Positions 51,583-59,820 of a stretch of 64,000 nt of DNA are shown here, piece after piece (the stretch's first letter is position 1; each line of letters starts with the position of its first letter). The stretch is from contig JBGAUL010000003.1 of assembly GCA_044228685.1 (NCBI GenBank), positions 124,001-188,000 on the forward strand, written 5' to 3'. Source of the stretch: JBBATK01 sp044228685. GTDB lineage: Bacteria; Bacteroidota; Ignavibacteria; Kapaibacteriales; NICIL-2. The position numbers were made by a program, and so were the translations under genes. The notes below the pieces were generated by a model. That model worked only from the letters and a program-made list of their open reading frames with translations. It was not told the DNA's origin and searched no databases.

Positions 51583-51936
51583 TTAGGAATTGCCGCCGGT
51601 TTGCATATCGGCAAAGGCTTGTTCGCGAGTATCGAAGAATTCGAACAGCCATTCCATTTGGGAGATGCGCAGGAGGTTGCGAACGGTTTCGCGAACTCCA
51701 ACGAGGATGACGGGGGCATCGTGATCCTTGAGTTGACGATGCGCAAGCAGGAGGCAGCTAAGACCCGTGCTATCTGCGTAGTCAACTTTTGACAGATCAA
51801 TGATGAGTGCATCGATATCCGGCTGGCAGACGATAAGCAGTTCTGCTTTTACATCGGGTGCAACGGTTGAGTCAAGGCGATTTTCCTTGAGGCTAAATAC
51901 GACTACGTTGTCGTCCTGTTCAATCGAAAATTTCAT
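51583..51936 (-). CDS. STAS-domain anti-sigma factor antagonist-like protein
   Basis: A 117-residue single STAS domain: MKFSIEQDDNVVVFSLKENRLD, IDALIIDLSKVDYADSTGLSCLLLAHRQL near residues 42-70, and the last helix WLFEFFDTREQAFADM. The phosphorylation site Ser/Thr is in DSTGLS. Such proteins take part in partner-switching regulation with a kinase and an anti-sigma or other target. It lies 57 bases downstream of a soluble TPR histidine kinase on the same strand, with its own -7 box. The target is not visible. Confidence 0.85.
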   Translation of the reverse strand: MKFSIEQDDNVVVFSLKENRLDSTVAPDVKAELLIVCQPDIDALIIDLSKVDYADSTGLSCLLLAHRQLKDHDAPVILVGVRETVRNLLRISQMEWLFEFFDTREQAFADMQTGGNS

Positions 51937-51974
51937 GGTCCACCCTTTATGGTCAGCTAATACATCGACTAGGA

Positions 51975-51982
51975 CAAATATA
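51975..51982 (-). promoter_or_regulatory. Candidate -7 box of the STAS gene
   Basis: TATATTTG on the minus strand; a TTCGG lies 18 bases upstream (about 52000) in place of TTG. It sits between the histidine kinase stop and the STAS start. Confidence 0.45.
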
Positions 51983-51993
51983 GAATATTCCCC

Positions 51994-54111
51994 CTAAACC
52001 GAAGCCTTCGCTTCGTCCTGTGTGGGAAGATGGAGCTCATCGTTCCATTCGGGGAGCTCCAGGAAGAAGGTTGCGCCCTTGCCGGACTCGCTTTCGAGCC
52101 AAATTTGACCCTGCATGTGCTCAACGAGTTTTTTGGTGATGGACAGTCCTAAGCCCGTACTGCTTTCACCCGCGGTCGGTCGCGCCGACAATCGTGCGAA
52201 TTTTTGGAAGAGCTGCTTTTTATCCGCTTCCGTAAATCCAACCCCTTGATCTTTCACCATCGTACGAATTGCCGACCCAACTCGCTCGATGCGGATCACA
52301 ACTTCCTTACCTTTCGGTGAGTACTTCGCTGAATTTGAGATGAGGTTGTCCAGAGATTCCTTGAGACGAATTCTATCCGCGTTGACAAAGTAATTGTCCT
52401 GCGCGTCGGCAATGAGCGTGAGGTGCTTTGCTTCAAAGGTCGGACGATAGTGCTCAATCAATTCAGCCATCAGCATACTGATATTCACCTTCTCGAAATC
52501 GAAGCTCAGCTTACCGGTCTCAAGCGCGTTGTTATCCAACAGACTGGCAATGAGATTGGTGATATCATTTGCCGCATGAATAATGCGATTAGCCGTTGCC
52601 TGCATAACCTCGTCGTCGCGAGTCTTCGGATAACGTCGCACACCCTCAGCAGCCAGCTTAATGCCTGCGATGAAGTTCTTAATGTCATGCGACACAACGC
52701 CGAGAAGATCGTTCTTATCCTGGTTGAGCTCGAGCAACATGGAGTTTGCTTTTTCAAGCTCAAGATTGATCTCGTTTGTGACGATTTGTTGCTGCTCGAT
52801 ATCTGCATAGGCAGACGCAAGAGCATCTGACTTCTCTTGCAACGCTTTGATGGCATCGGCGAGTTCGACGTTACGCAGACGATAGATCTCACGGTCACGG
52901 GCAGCACGTTCGATATTGAAACGTATTTCCATGACCGACAGCAACTTCTCTTTGTCGCCCGCCAAGATCTCAGCACGAATGCTCGCTGCTTTCTTATAGT
53001 GCAACAGCGCTTGCTCGAACTCTTTGAGTGCTTCGAGTGAGTGAGAAGCGCTTTCATAGAACACTGCTTCATCGCTGTGGGCACCGATACTGTTTGCCAG
53101 ATCAATGCCATTGAGATAATACTTCAGTGCCCGCTTGTGTTCGCTCTTTGTACGATAGATGTCGCCGATGTGTTGGATAGCTTCCATCTCATCATGACGA
53201 TCATTGATGTCGCGCGCAAGACGCAGTGATGTGGCGAAGTACGAGAGTGCGGTGGCGGTATTTCTTTGTCGAGCATGCAGACGACCGATACTGATAATCG
53301 TCGCTACCACGCTTTGCTGATCATTGAGGGTCCGCGCTTTTGTCAGAGCCTCAGCATGATAATAGTGCGCTTTCTCGAAGTCCTGCAACTGCGCATACAT
53401 ATCAGCAATGTTACACAGACTCTTGATGATGTCGAGGTAGTTGTTCGAGTCACGAAACCACGACAAGGCTTGCATGACGTATTTGAGGGCGGTCTCGACA
53501 TGACCCAAGCGGGCATACAAACCACCAATGTTGTTAGCCGTAATCGCGATACCGTTTCGATCACCAATTTCTTCCTGCAACTCCAAGGCTTTAAGCAAGT
53601 GCTCGAGCGCTAAGTCGTACTGACTTACAATCTGATACGTCGTTGCAATGTTGGACAGCACGCCAGCCATACCGCGCTTGTCGCCGCGCTCTTCGTAAAT
53701 GAGCTGAGCTTTGCTGAGATATTCGAGTGCTTTGTCGTGACGAGCCAGACGGAAGAGAATGCCGGCAACCATCATACAGAGTGAAGCCATTTGGGCTTCG
53801 TCTGAAACTGTTTCGTAGTGACTAAGGGCGCTCTCCATTTCAGAGAGTGCTTCTTCGTATTGTGCGAGGATGAGGTGAGCACGACCCGAGTTAGCCAACG
53901 CCTCCGCGATGCCATCGCCGTAGGTAACGCGATTGGCATACTCTATGGCACGTTGAGACAGCAGGAGAGCTATCTGTGGGTCGACAGAGCGTTTACGTCG
54001 CGCCTCTGCATTGAGAATATCGACTCGTTCAAAGTCGTTCTTAGCGTCGGTGAGAAGTTGGCCTATGTCGTCCTCAGATATGCGACCTTCTGTGATTACT
54101 TCCAGAGGCAT
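51994..54111 (-). CDS. Soluble sensor histidine kinase with N-terminal TPR repeats
   Basis: The ATG at 54111 is preferred to GTG at 54177 because a full promoter ends at 54180, too close to the GTG for any 5' leader. About 705 residues: seven or so TPR repeats (~25-370), a coiled coil (~375-465), HisKA with phospho-His near residue 475 (LLGVVSHDIKNF), and HATPase with N-box LKESLDNLISNSAKYS, G1 DQGVGFTEAD, and G2 TGLGLSITKKL. No membrane segment is present, so it is cytoplasmic. No response regulator gene is adjacent. Confidence 0.88.
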   Translation of the reverse strand: MPLEVITEGRISEDDIGQLLTDAKNDFERVDILNAEARRKRSVDPQIALLLSQRAIEYANRVTYGDGIAEALANSGRAHLILAQYEEALSEMESALSHYETVSDEAQMASLCMMVAGILFRLARHDKALEYLSKAQLIYEERGDKRGMAGVLSNIATTYQIVSQYDLALEHLLKALELQEEIGDRNGIAITANNIGGLYARLGHVETALKYVMQALSWFRDSNNYLDIIKSLCNIADMYAQLQDFEKAHYYHAEALTKARTLNDQQSVVATIISIGRLHARQRNTATALSYFATSLRLARDINDRHDEMEAIQHIGDIYRTKSEHKRALKYYLNGIDLANSIGAHSDEAVFYESASHSLEALKEFEQALLHYKKAASIRAEILAGDKEKLLSVMEIRFNIERAARDREIYRLRNVELADAIKALQEKSDALASAYADIEQQQIVTNEINLELEKANSMLLELNQDKNDLLGVVSHDIKNFIAGIKLAAEGVRRYPKTRDDEVMQATANRIIHAANDITNLIASLLDNNALETGKLSFDFEKVNISMLMAELIEHYRPTFEAKHLTLIADAQDNYFVNADRIRLKESLDNLISNSAKYSPKGKEVVIRIERVGSAIRTMVKDQGVGFTEADKKQLFQKFARLSARPTAGESSTGLGLSITKKLVEHMQGQIWLESESGKGATFFLELPEWNDELHLPTQDEAKASV

Positions 54112-54179
54112 ACGGGTGACAAACTGAATTGAGATACTCTGTTTCGGATGCTGCTCAGAAACAGAGGATGGCTGCACTG

Positions 54180-54209
54180 CGAAGATAGGGTCTACTTATC
54201 GATCCTCAA
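54180..54209 (-). promoter_or_regulatory. Promoter of the TPR histidine kinase gene
   Basis: Reading leftward: TTTG with TTG at 54209-54207, exactly 19 bases, then TATCTTCG (54187-54180, one mismatch to TAnnTTTG). Predicted start near 54173. Confidence 0.6.
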
Positions 54210-54243
54210 AGTGAAGATTCGTCAAGTCAATGATATGCTTTGA

Positions 54244-55407
54244 CTACCAAATCAACGCCTCCACAGCATCGCGGGCGCGAACAAAGGCTTCGTTCATGGA
54301 TGAACCGAGCGCGGTGAGATGTCCCATCTTCCGTCCAACTCGTGACTCTTTCTTGCCATACAAGTGCAGACTCGCATGTGTATGACGGAAGAGTTCGACC
54401 ACGCTGTCAGGAATTCCGCTGCCATTTCGCTCTCCCAAGATGTTGATCATCGCCGCTCCACCGCAATGCAGATCAGCCGAACCAAGGGGAAGGTTACAAA
54501 CTGCACGGACGCAGTTTTCGAATTGAGAAGTGGTGCAAGCTTCGATGCTGTAGTGACCACTGTTGTGCGGACGCGGAGCAATTTCATTGAAGATGATTTG
54601 ATCATCGGCACCCAAAAACATCTCCACTCCAAACACACCAACGCCTTCGATTGCTTCAACACATCCTACTGCTACTTCCTGTGCTTTGCGTTGCAGCTCG
54701 GCCTCGATAGGTGCGGGCGCTAGAACACTCACACAAATGTGATTTTGTTGTATAGTCTGCGTGCATGGATAGACCGCGATTTCACCACGTCGATTTCGCG
54801 CGACCATCACGGCAAGTTCTTTGGTGAATCGCACGAAGGATTCTGCCATTAAGGTGCGAGGAGAATCGCCGGTGGTAAATCGTTGCCAAGCTGCGCGACA
54901 CTCTGCTTCGTTGCGCGCAGTGACGTTGCCGTAACCGTCGTAACCAAACTTGCGGGTCTTGATGACAATTGGAAATGAGTTCTTCTGCGCAAAGGCAACC
55001 AGGTCGTCTGCGGAATCTGCTGCGCAATACTCAGCAGTGGCGACGCCGGCTGATTGCATGGTTTGCTTTTGAATGTACTTGTCTTGGACCAAGCGCAGCG
55101 TCTTTGACGAAGGAAAAACCTGACGTCGCTCCTCGATCTGCTCCAGAATTGCCGGATCGATGAACTCATTCTCAAGCGTCACCACATCGCTGGCACGGAT
55201 GAATTTGTCAAGTGCCTCAGCATCCGACCATCCTTCAGGAAAATCCAGCTTCGTCATGCGGCCCGCCGGTGAATCAACGCCGTGCTCTATAATCGCAACC
55301 TTCAATCCCAATCGATAGGCAGCCGACGCCGTCATTTTCGCCAGTTGTCCGCCACCAAGTATCCCAAGCGTAAAAACTTGATCCGGTGCGTAAATCGATG
55401 GAAGCAT
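54244..55407 (-). CDS. purK: N5-carboxyaminoimidazole ribonucleotide synthase
   Basis: A 387-residue ATP-grasp enzyme: TLGILGGGQLAKMTASAAYR at the start, FPIVIKTRKFGYDGYGNV near residue 150, FGVEMFLGADDQIIFNEIAPRPHNSGHYS near 255-285, and the C-terminal HLYGKKESRVGRKMGHLT near 345. It carboxylates aminoimidazole ribonucleotide with bicarbonate and ATP in purine synthesis. Its partner PurE is not adjacent. Together with purF it shows a de novo purine pathway with scattered genes. Confidence 0.95.
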   Translation of the reverse strand: MLPSIYAPDQVFTLGILGGGQLAKMTASAAYRLGLKVAIIEHGVDSPAGRMTKLDFPEGWSDAEALDKFIRASDVVTLENEFIDPAILEQIEERRQVFPSSKTLRLVQDKYIQKQTMQSAGVATAEYCAADSADDLVAFAQKNSFPIVIKTRKFGYDGYGNVTARNEAECRAAWQRFTTGDSPRTLMAESFVRFTKELAVMVARNRRGEIAVYPCTQTIQQNHICVSVLAPAPIEAELQRKAQEVAVGCVEAIEGVGVFGVEMFLGADDQIIFNEIAPRPHNSGHYSIEACTTSQFENCVRAVCNLPLGSADLHCGGAAMINILGERNGSGIPDSVVELFRHTHASLHLYGKKESRVGRKMGHLTALGSSMNEAFVRARDAVEALIW

Positions 55408-55441
55408 AGGTCAAACAGGTATTGATTGAAGAATAGAAGCG

Positions 55442-55449
55442 CAAAAATA
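55442..55449 (-). promoter_or_regulatory. Candidate -7 box of purK
   Basis: TATTTTTG on the minus strand, 35 bases upstream of the purK ATG. GTG instead of TTG lies 20 bases upstream, so the -33 element is weak. Confidence 0.4.
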
Positions 55450-55625
55450 CCAAACCTCTGCTCATCGCTCACGGCCACAGCTGAAGTGCGCGCAACGGAG
55501 AACGAATTTCGATTGAGATGACCGTCTCATTTCGATCGCCAAGTTTGAAGCAGCTCATCACCACACTGCTAACAGATTCTTCAAAAAGCCGAAGTTTGTG
55601 AATTCGTTGAAGGGTATAGTTGGAC

Positions 55626-56546
55626 ATGAAGAAAAGCGTCAAAGCTCCGATTTCGGAAATTCAGAGCAGCTTATTGAAATGGTATCGTCGCGAGGCGAGA
55701 GAGTTCATGTGGCGTGCAGAGGGTACAAAGCGACCGGATCCATACGTGGTACTGTTGTCAGAGTACATGTTGCAGCAGACCCAGACCTCTCGCGTTCAGC
55801 AACTACTGCCTCCCTTTCTTGAGCGCTTCCCCAGTCTACAACACCTTGGCTCTGCCACAAACGCCGAAGTACTTGTTGCCTGGAAAGGACTTGGTTATAA
55901 TTCACGTGCCCTTCGTCTTCGTGATTGCGCCCGCGAAATCGTCACGCGTTTTTCCGCTCGCATCCCCAGTTCAGCAGAGGATCTCCGTTCCCTTCCCGGC
56001 ATCGGTGCTTACACTTCCGCAGCCGTCGCTGTGTTTGCCTTTGGACAAGACTTGCCAATTCTGGATGTGAACATTCGTCGCGTGTACAGTCGTGTCTGCA
56101 GACGCATGCAAGACACTGCTCAAACTTTGAGCGCAGCCGAACTCGACGAAATTGCTGCAATGATCTATCCCAAGGGACGAGCCTCGGAGTGGCATCAAGC
56201 GGTGATGGATTTAGGTGCAAGAATTTGTATGGCACGTCGACCAAAGTGCGAGCAGTGTGTGTTAATATCGTTGTGTCAGTCGGCAGGAAAAATGGCAGAA
56301 AGCAAGCCACGCACACGACCCGAGCCCTCGCACCGCGGACAGCCCAACCGCATCTGGCGAGGCAAAATTGTTGAGCAGCTTCGCTCAGCACCACAACACC
56401 GCGCAAAGAATGAGGCGATCTTGAAGAACTTGTTTGGTAAATGGATTGACGAGGATCAAATCTGGCTAGATTCAATAGCCAAGGGATTGTGTCGCGATGG
56501 CATGATTGAATACACATCGAGCAGCATGCAGCTCAAGCAAGAATAG
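55626..56546 (+). CDS. mutY: A/G-specific adenine glycosylase without the MutT-like domain
   Basis: The ATG at 55626 gives 306 residues. Present: the catalytic Glu motif SEYMLQQTQTSRV near residue 45, helix-hairpin-helix SLPGIGAYTSAAV near 125 with the catalytic Asp in LDVNIRRV near 147, and the [4Fe-4S] ligands Cys-x6-Cys-x2-Cys-x5-Cys (CMARRPKCEQC ... C) near 202-217. The usual C-terminal MutT-like domain that recognises 8-oxoguanine is missing. Instead there is an ~80-residue tail (WRGKIVEQLRSAP ... LCRDGMIEYTSS) that looks like a winged helix. It should still remove mispaired adenine. Confidence 0.9.
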   Translation: MKKSVKAPISEIQSSLLKWYRREAREFMWRAEGTKRPDPYVVLLSEYMLQQTQTSRVQQLLPPFLERFPSLQHLGSATNAEVLVAWKGLGYNSRALRLRDCAREIVTRFSARIPSSAEDLRSLPGIGAYTSAAVAVFAFGQDLPILDVNIRRVYSRVCRRMQDTAQTLSAAELDEIAAMIYPKGRASEWHQAVMDLGARICMARRPKCEQCVLISLCQSAGKMAESKPRTRPEPSHRGQPNRIWRGKIVEQLRSAPQHRAKNEAILKNLFGKWIDEDQIWLDSIAKGLCRDGMIEYTSSSMQLKQE

Positions 56547-56614
56547 CAATGAAGTTGTATGCTTAACATCAATGAGAAATTCAGCCACGCTAAACACTGA
56601 ATCGTGAGCGAGTA

Positions 56615-57130
56615 CTATGACTTGGATTCATTGCCGGGTTTGTTGTATGCATCACTGAAGGCTTGGCGCAGCCCTTCTTGAACGGCTGGCGGAACGAAGT
56701 CATTGAGCGGCTGACCATAGCGAGCGAGCTCTCGAACAATGGACGAGTTGAGAAAAGTGTAGCGTTCGTGCGGCATGAGAAAGATGGTGGACACGCCGGG
56801 ATTCAGCTTACGATTCATTAGTGCTATCTGAAATTCATACTCAAAGTCAGACACTGCTCTCACGCCGCGAATGTTTACCTTACAACCATTGTCGCGAGCG
56901 AAGTCGATGATCAAGCCTTTGTGAATTGCAACGCTAACATTCGGAAGATGACTGAGCGATGCTTCAGCCATGGCAACGCGCTGCGCTTCGCTGAAGAGTG
57001 GGGTCTTTTTGGAATTGATAGCGACCACAACGATTACGCGATCGAACATTGTTGCGGCACGTTCGATAACGTCGACGTGACCATTGGTAATGGGATCAAA
57101 AGAACCGGGATACATGGCAACAGTGCTCAT
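56615..57130 (-). CDS. coaD: Phosphopantetheine adenylyltransferase
   Basis: The ATG at 57130 gives 171 residues starting MSTVAMYPGSFDPITNGHVD, with the nucleotidyltransferase motif TNGH at residues 15-18. The other family regions are present: RGVRAVSDFEYEFQIALMNR near 90 and FLNSSIVRELARYG near 128. It transfers adenylate to 4'-phosphopantetheine in coenzyme A synthesis. In-frame upstream starts at 57139 and 57163 are less likely. It is divergent from the next glycosyltransferase across 95 bases. Confidence 0.94.
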   Translation of the reverse strand: MSTVAMYPGSFDPITNGHVDVIERAATMFDRVIVVVAINSKKTPLFSEAQRVAMAEASLSHLPNVSVAIHKGLIIDFARDNGCKVNIRGVRAVSDFEYEFQIALMNRKLNPGVSTIFLMPHERYTFLNSSIVRELARYGQPLNDFVPPAVQEGLRQAFSDAYNKPGNESKS

Positions 57131-57225
57131 GGCGCGCATTTGTGTTGTGAAACCGTACGGCAAAAATGCAACAATTCGCTTCGTAGCAGGGTTGTAAATT
57201 GAAGCTTCATCAAGCTCATCTGTGC

Positions 57226-58356
57226 ATGGCTCGCATTGCAGTTATAGGTCCGGCAATACCCTATCGAGGCGGTCCCGCGCTCGTCGTGGCGAACGTCTAC
57301 GAAGTCCTTTCGAAGAAACACGAGGTCGAAGTCTTTTCCTTTACCCGACTCTATCCGCAATTGCTGTTTCCAGGTACACGTCAAGAGGACATCTCCGGCG
57401 TACCGGCAAAGCCGCATCCGGTGCGCCGAATGATCGACTCGATTCAGCCGCTGACTTGGATCAAAACAGCCCGTGCCATCATTGACTTCAAGCCGGATTT
57501 AGTGTTGGTGGATTGGTACCAGCCCTTCTTTGGTCCTTGCTACGCCGTCATTCTCCGCATGCTTCGTCGCAAGAAAATCCGCATCGTTTTTCTGGCCGAA
57601 AATGTCGTCTCGCACGAAGGTCGCGCTGTCGATAAAATCCTCACAAAATCTGCTCTCTCTCAATCCGACGGCTTCATCGTCTTTTCCGAATCAGTCGAGA
57701 AGAGCATTCACGAATGGTATCCTGCGCTCCCGGTGAGTCGTGCAACGCTGCCTTTGTTTTTCAGCGCTGAGTCAGCACCGCGACAATGGACGCACGAAGA
57801 GGCTCGCTCGAGTTTGAATTTGAGCAATGAAAAAGTGTTGCTCTTCTTTGGTTACATCCGCAAGTACAAGGGACTCCGCAATCTCATTGCTGCATTTGCC
57901 GAGGTTGCAGCCAAGAATCCCGACGCCTTCTTGTTGATTGTGGGTGAATGCTATGAAAGCGAAGAAGAATATCGATCATTGATTGCGGCGAGTCCGGCGT
58001 GTGATCGAATTCGTTGGATCAATGAATATGTTGCTAATGAAGAAGTTGGACGCTACTACACAGCATGCGATGTCGTTGTGCTTCCGTATATATCAGCAAC
58101 GCAATCAGGAATCGTCAAGATTGCTTTTGGTTATGAGAAGCCTGTGTTGGCGACGAGAGTTGGTGGTCTGGCTGAGGAGATCGGCAAGTGGGGAGCCGGA
58201 CAGATCGTCGAGGCTGATAACATCGATGCTTTGAGTCAAGGCATCAACCGCATGCTTGCCGAAAGCGATCTCTCGCATTACGCGTCAGGTGCTCGAAAAG
58301 CCAAAGAAGCCGATAATTTTGAAAATATCGTGCCTTTGATAGAAAGATATCTCTAG
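57226..58356 (+). CDS. GT4-family glycosyltransferase
   Basis: A 376-residue GT-B enzyme: ARIAVIGPAIPYRGGPALVV at the start, FFGYIRKYKGLRNLIAAFAE near residue 207, and the donor-binding motif LPYISATQSGIVKIAFGYEKPVL near 287-310, followed by RVGGLAEEI. The E-x7-E motif is changed (SGIVKIAFGYE). The ATG at 57226 is chosen over a TTG at 57199. Likely a role in cell-envelope polysaccharide or lipid glycosylation; substrate unknown. It is a single rightward gene. Confidence 0.82.
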   Translation: MARIAVIGPAIPYRGGPALVVANVYEVLSKKHEVEVFSFTRLYPQLLFPGTRQEDISGVPAKPHPVRRMIDSIQPLTWIKTARAIIDFKPDLVLVDWYQPFFGPCYAVILRMLRRKKIRIVFLAENVVSHEGRAVDKILTKSALSQSDGFIVFSESVEKSIHEWYPALPVSRATLPLFFSAESAPRQWTHEEARSSLNLSNEKVLLFFGYIRKYKGLRNLIAAFAEVAAKNPDAFLLIVGECYESEEEYRSLIAASPACDRIRWINEYVANEEVGRYYTACDVVVLPYISATQSGIVKIAFGYEKPVLATRVGGLAEEIGKWGAGQIVEADNIDALSQGINRMLAESDLSHYASGARKAKEADNFENIVPLIERYL

Positions 58357-58417
58357 TCGCTTCTGTTTTTCCGAAAAGGGCTAAATTTAGGTCAGCATTC
58401 CATCACTGGGGAAAATC

Positions 58418-59140
58418 ATGCATATAGATTGGAATGACATTGTCCTGCATTTCGCATACCTGCTTTTTTTCATAGCCTATGCCTTGAAGGACGTGTTTTG
58501 GATGCGGGTGATTCTCATCCTGGGAGCATCTGTGGACATCTATTACCGTTACGCACTGGTTCCGGATATAAGCTACACTGATATCTATTGGTGCGTTGGC
58601 GACATTGTCGTGAACGTCTATCAATTCATCATGCTCTATCGTGAGCGCAAAGGTCTGCTCTTCAACGACGAAGAGCGCGCTATGTACAAGATGGTCTTCT
58701 CACGCGTTCCCGAACTACAGTACAAACGACTTCTCAAAATCGCAGAATGGCAAGACGTTCCGGAGAATACTGTTTTGGTTCGACAAGGAACAGAGCTTGA
58801 TACGTTAATGATTATCTCTGACGGACTCTGTAAAGTTGAGGTTGAGGACAAGCTGTTGTCATACATACGAAATGGAAATTTCATCGGTGAAATGAGCTTC
58901 CTCACCGGCAATCCTACCACTGCCAACGTCATCACGCTTATGCCCACGCGAATGCTCGTCTGGAATCGCACGAAGCTGCGTGAAGTATTGGGTAAAGACG
59001 AAGATTTACACAATGCGATGCACTCCGTATTCAACGGCGACCTCATTGCTAAGCTGTCCAAGCACACCAATCAAACGACCTCAAATGCAGTAACGCATTC
59101 GTCTGAAACTGAGAAAACAGCCGAGACAGCAGCAGAATAG
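58418..59140 (+). CDS. Popeye-domain-like membrane protein with cyclic-nucleotide-binding fold
   Basis: This 240-residue protein has three membrane segments in residues 5-82 (VLHFAYLLFFIAYALKDVFW, RVILILGASVDIYYRYAL, DIYWCVGDIVVNVYQFIML). A link with DEERAMYKMVFSRVPELQYK follows, then a cNMP-binding fold (~100-205: WQDVPENTVLVRQGTELDTL, NFIGEMSFLTGNPTTANV). In the phosphate-binding cassette the Arg that normally contacts the cyclic phosphate is Thr (NPTTANV). The order of helices and domain is that of Popeye proteins. The last ~30 residues are Ser/Thr/Glu-rich. It lies 190 bases before the flagellar operon; any link is unproven. Confidence 0.72.
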   Translation: MHIDWNDIVLHFAYLLFFIAYALKDVFWMRVILILGASVDIYYRYALVPDISYTDIYWCVGDIVVNVYQFIMLYRERKGLLFNDEERAMYKMVFSRVPELQYKRLLKIAEWQDVPENTVLVRQGTELDTLMIISDGLCKVEVEDKLLSYIRNGNFIGEMSFLTGNPTTANVITLMPTRMLVWNRTKLREVLGKDEDLHNAMHSVFNGDLIAKLSKHTNQTTSNAVTHSSETEKTAETAAE

Positions 59141-59258
59141 ACGATTTCTTCGACGCTTTTTGGCTTCAATCAAGCTAATACAAAAGCGACTCTAAGCGAC
59201 GATAAATCATCGATTTAGATCGCAAGCTCCGCAAAATCACCTCCCATCATCGGTCAAC

Positions 59259-59275
59259 TGGCACAAAACTTGAGC
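59259..59275 (+). promoter_or_regulatory. Possible sigma-54-type element upstream of flgB
   Basis: TGGCAC-N5-TTGAG, compared with consensus TGGCAC-N5-TTGCA. The -24 part is perfect, but the invariant GC at -12 is GA. It is 56 bases upstream of flgB. Weak evidence. Confidence 0.25.
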
Positions 59276-59330
59276 ATCTTTTTCCGTGTGGTGAAAAATT
59301 ATTTCGCCCAAGGATCAATATTCAGGCAGG

Positions 59331-59759
59331 ATGCTCATGGAAACTCATGATTATCTCTTTGGCGGCAACATGCCGCTGTACTCATCGGCTCTCGATACCT
59401 ATGCATTGCGTCAGCGCACCATAGCGCAGAACATTGCCAATGCAACAACGCCGGGCTATCGACCTCAAAAAGTGCGTTTTGAAGAAGAATTTCAGGACCA
59501 GCAATCAACCGTCAGCGGTTTGCATTCTGGCGGAAACTACATCTCGATCGGACCTCAAGCAGGCAAAGGGGTGCAACCGCAGCGAGAGGACGCACCCATA
59601 CCTAAAGCAGAAATCTACTTTGCCGGTCAATCAAGCGTTAACGTCGATCATGAAATGAGCGAGCTGGCTCAAAACCAGATTCGCTATCGTCTTGCATCGC
59701 GCATCACACAGAAGTATTTCCAAGGATTGCAGAGTGCCATAAAGGGAACCACCACCTAG
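59331..59759 (+). CDS. flgB: Flagellar basal-body rod protein FlgB
   Basis: A 142-residue axial protein. The N-terminal helix YSSALDTYALRQRTIAQNIANATTPGYRPQ contains the rod-protein motif NIANATTPGY, and residues ~110-140 form the C-terminal partner helix (MSELAQNQIRYRLASRI). It forms part of the proximal rod. An alternative ATG lies two codons downstream. It is the first gene of a tight flagellar operon and has a 190-base upstream region with a possible sigma-54-like site. Confidence 0.93.
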   Translation: MLMETHDYLFGGNMPLYSSALDTYALRQRTIAQNIANATTPGYRPQKVRFEEEFQDQQSTVSGLHSGGNYISIGPQAGKGVQPQREDAPIPKAEIYFAGQSSVNVDHEMSELAQNQIRYRLASRITQKYFQGLQSAIKGTTT

Positions 59760-59820
59760 TACCCTGATAGAGTAGATACGTAGCAAACACCAAGTGCATC
59801 ACTAATAGCGGACTTGATTT

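Noticed and set aside
52506..53111. 201-codon second frame inside the histidine kinase gene
   Set aside because: Same strand, shifted frame, low-complexity Ser/Arg text; the kinase frame carries all conserved boxes.
55942..56517. 191-codon open frame on the minus strand opposite mutY
   Set aside because: It lies wholly within mutY, whose catalytic and Fe-S motifs are intact; the translated text is Arg/Cys-rich and without any family feature.
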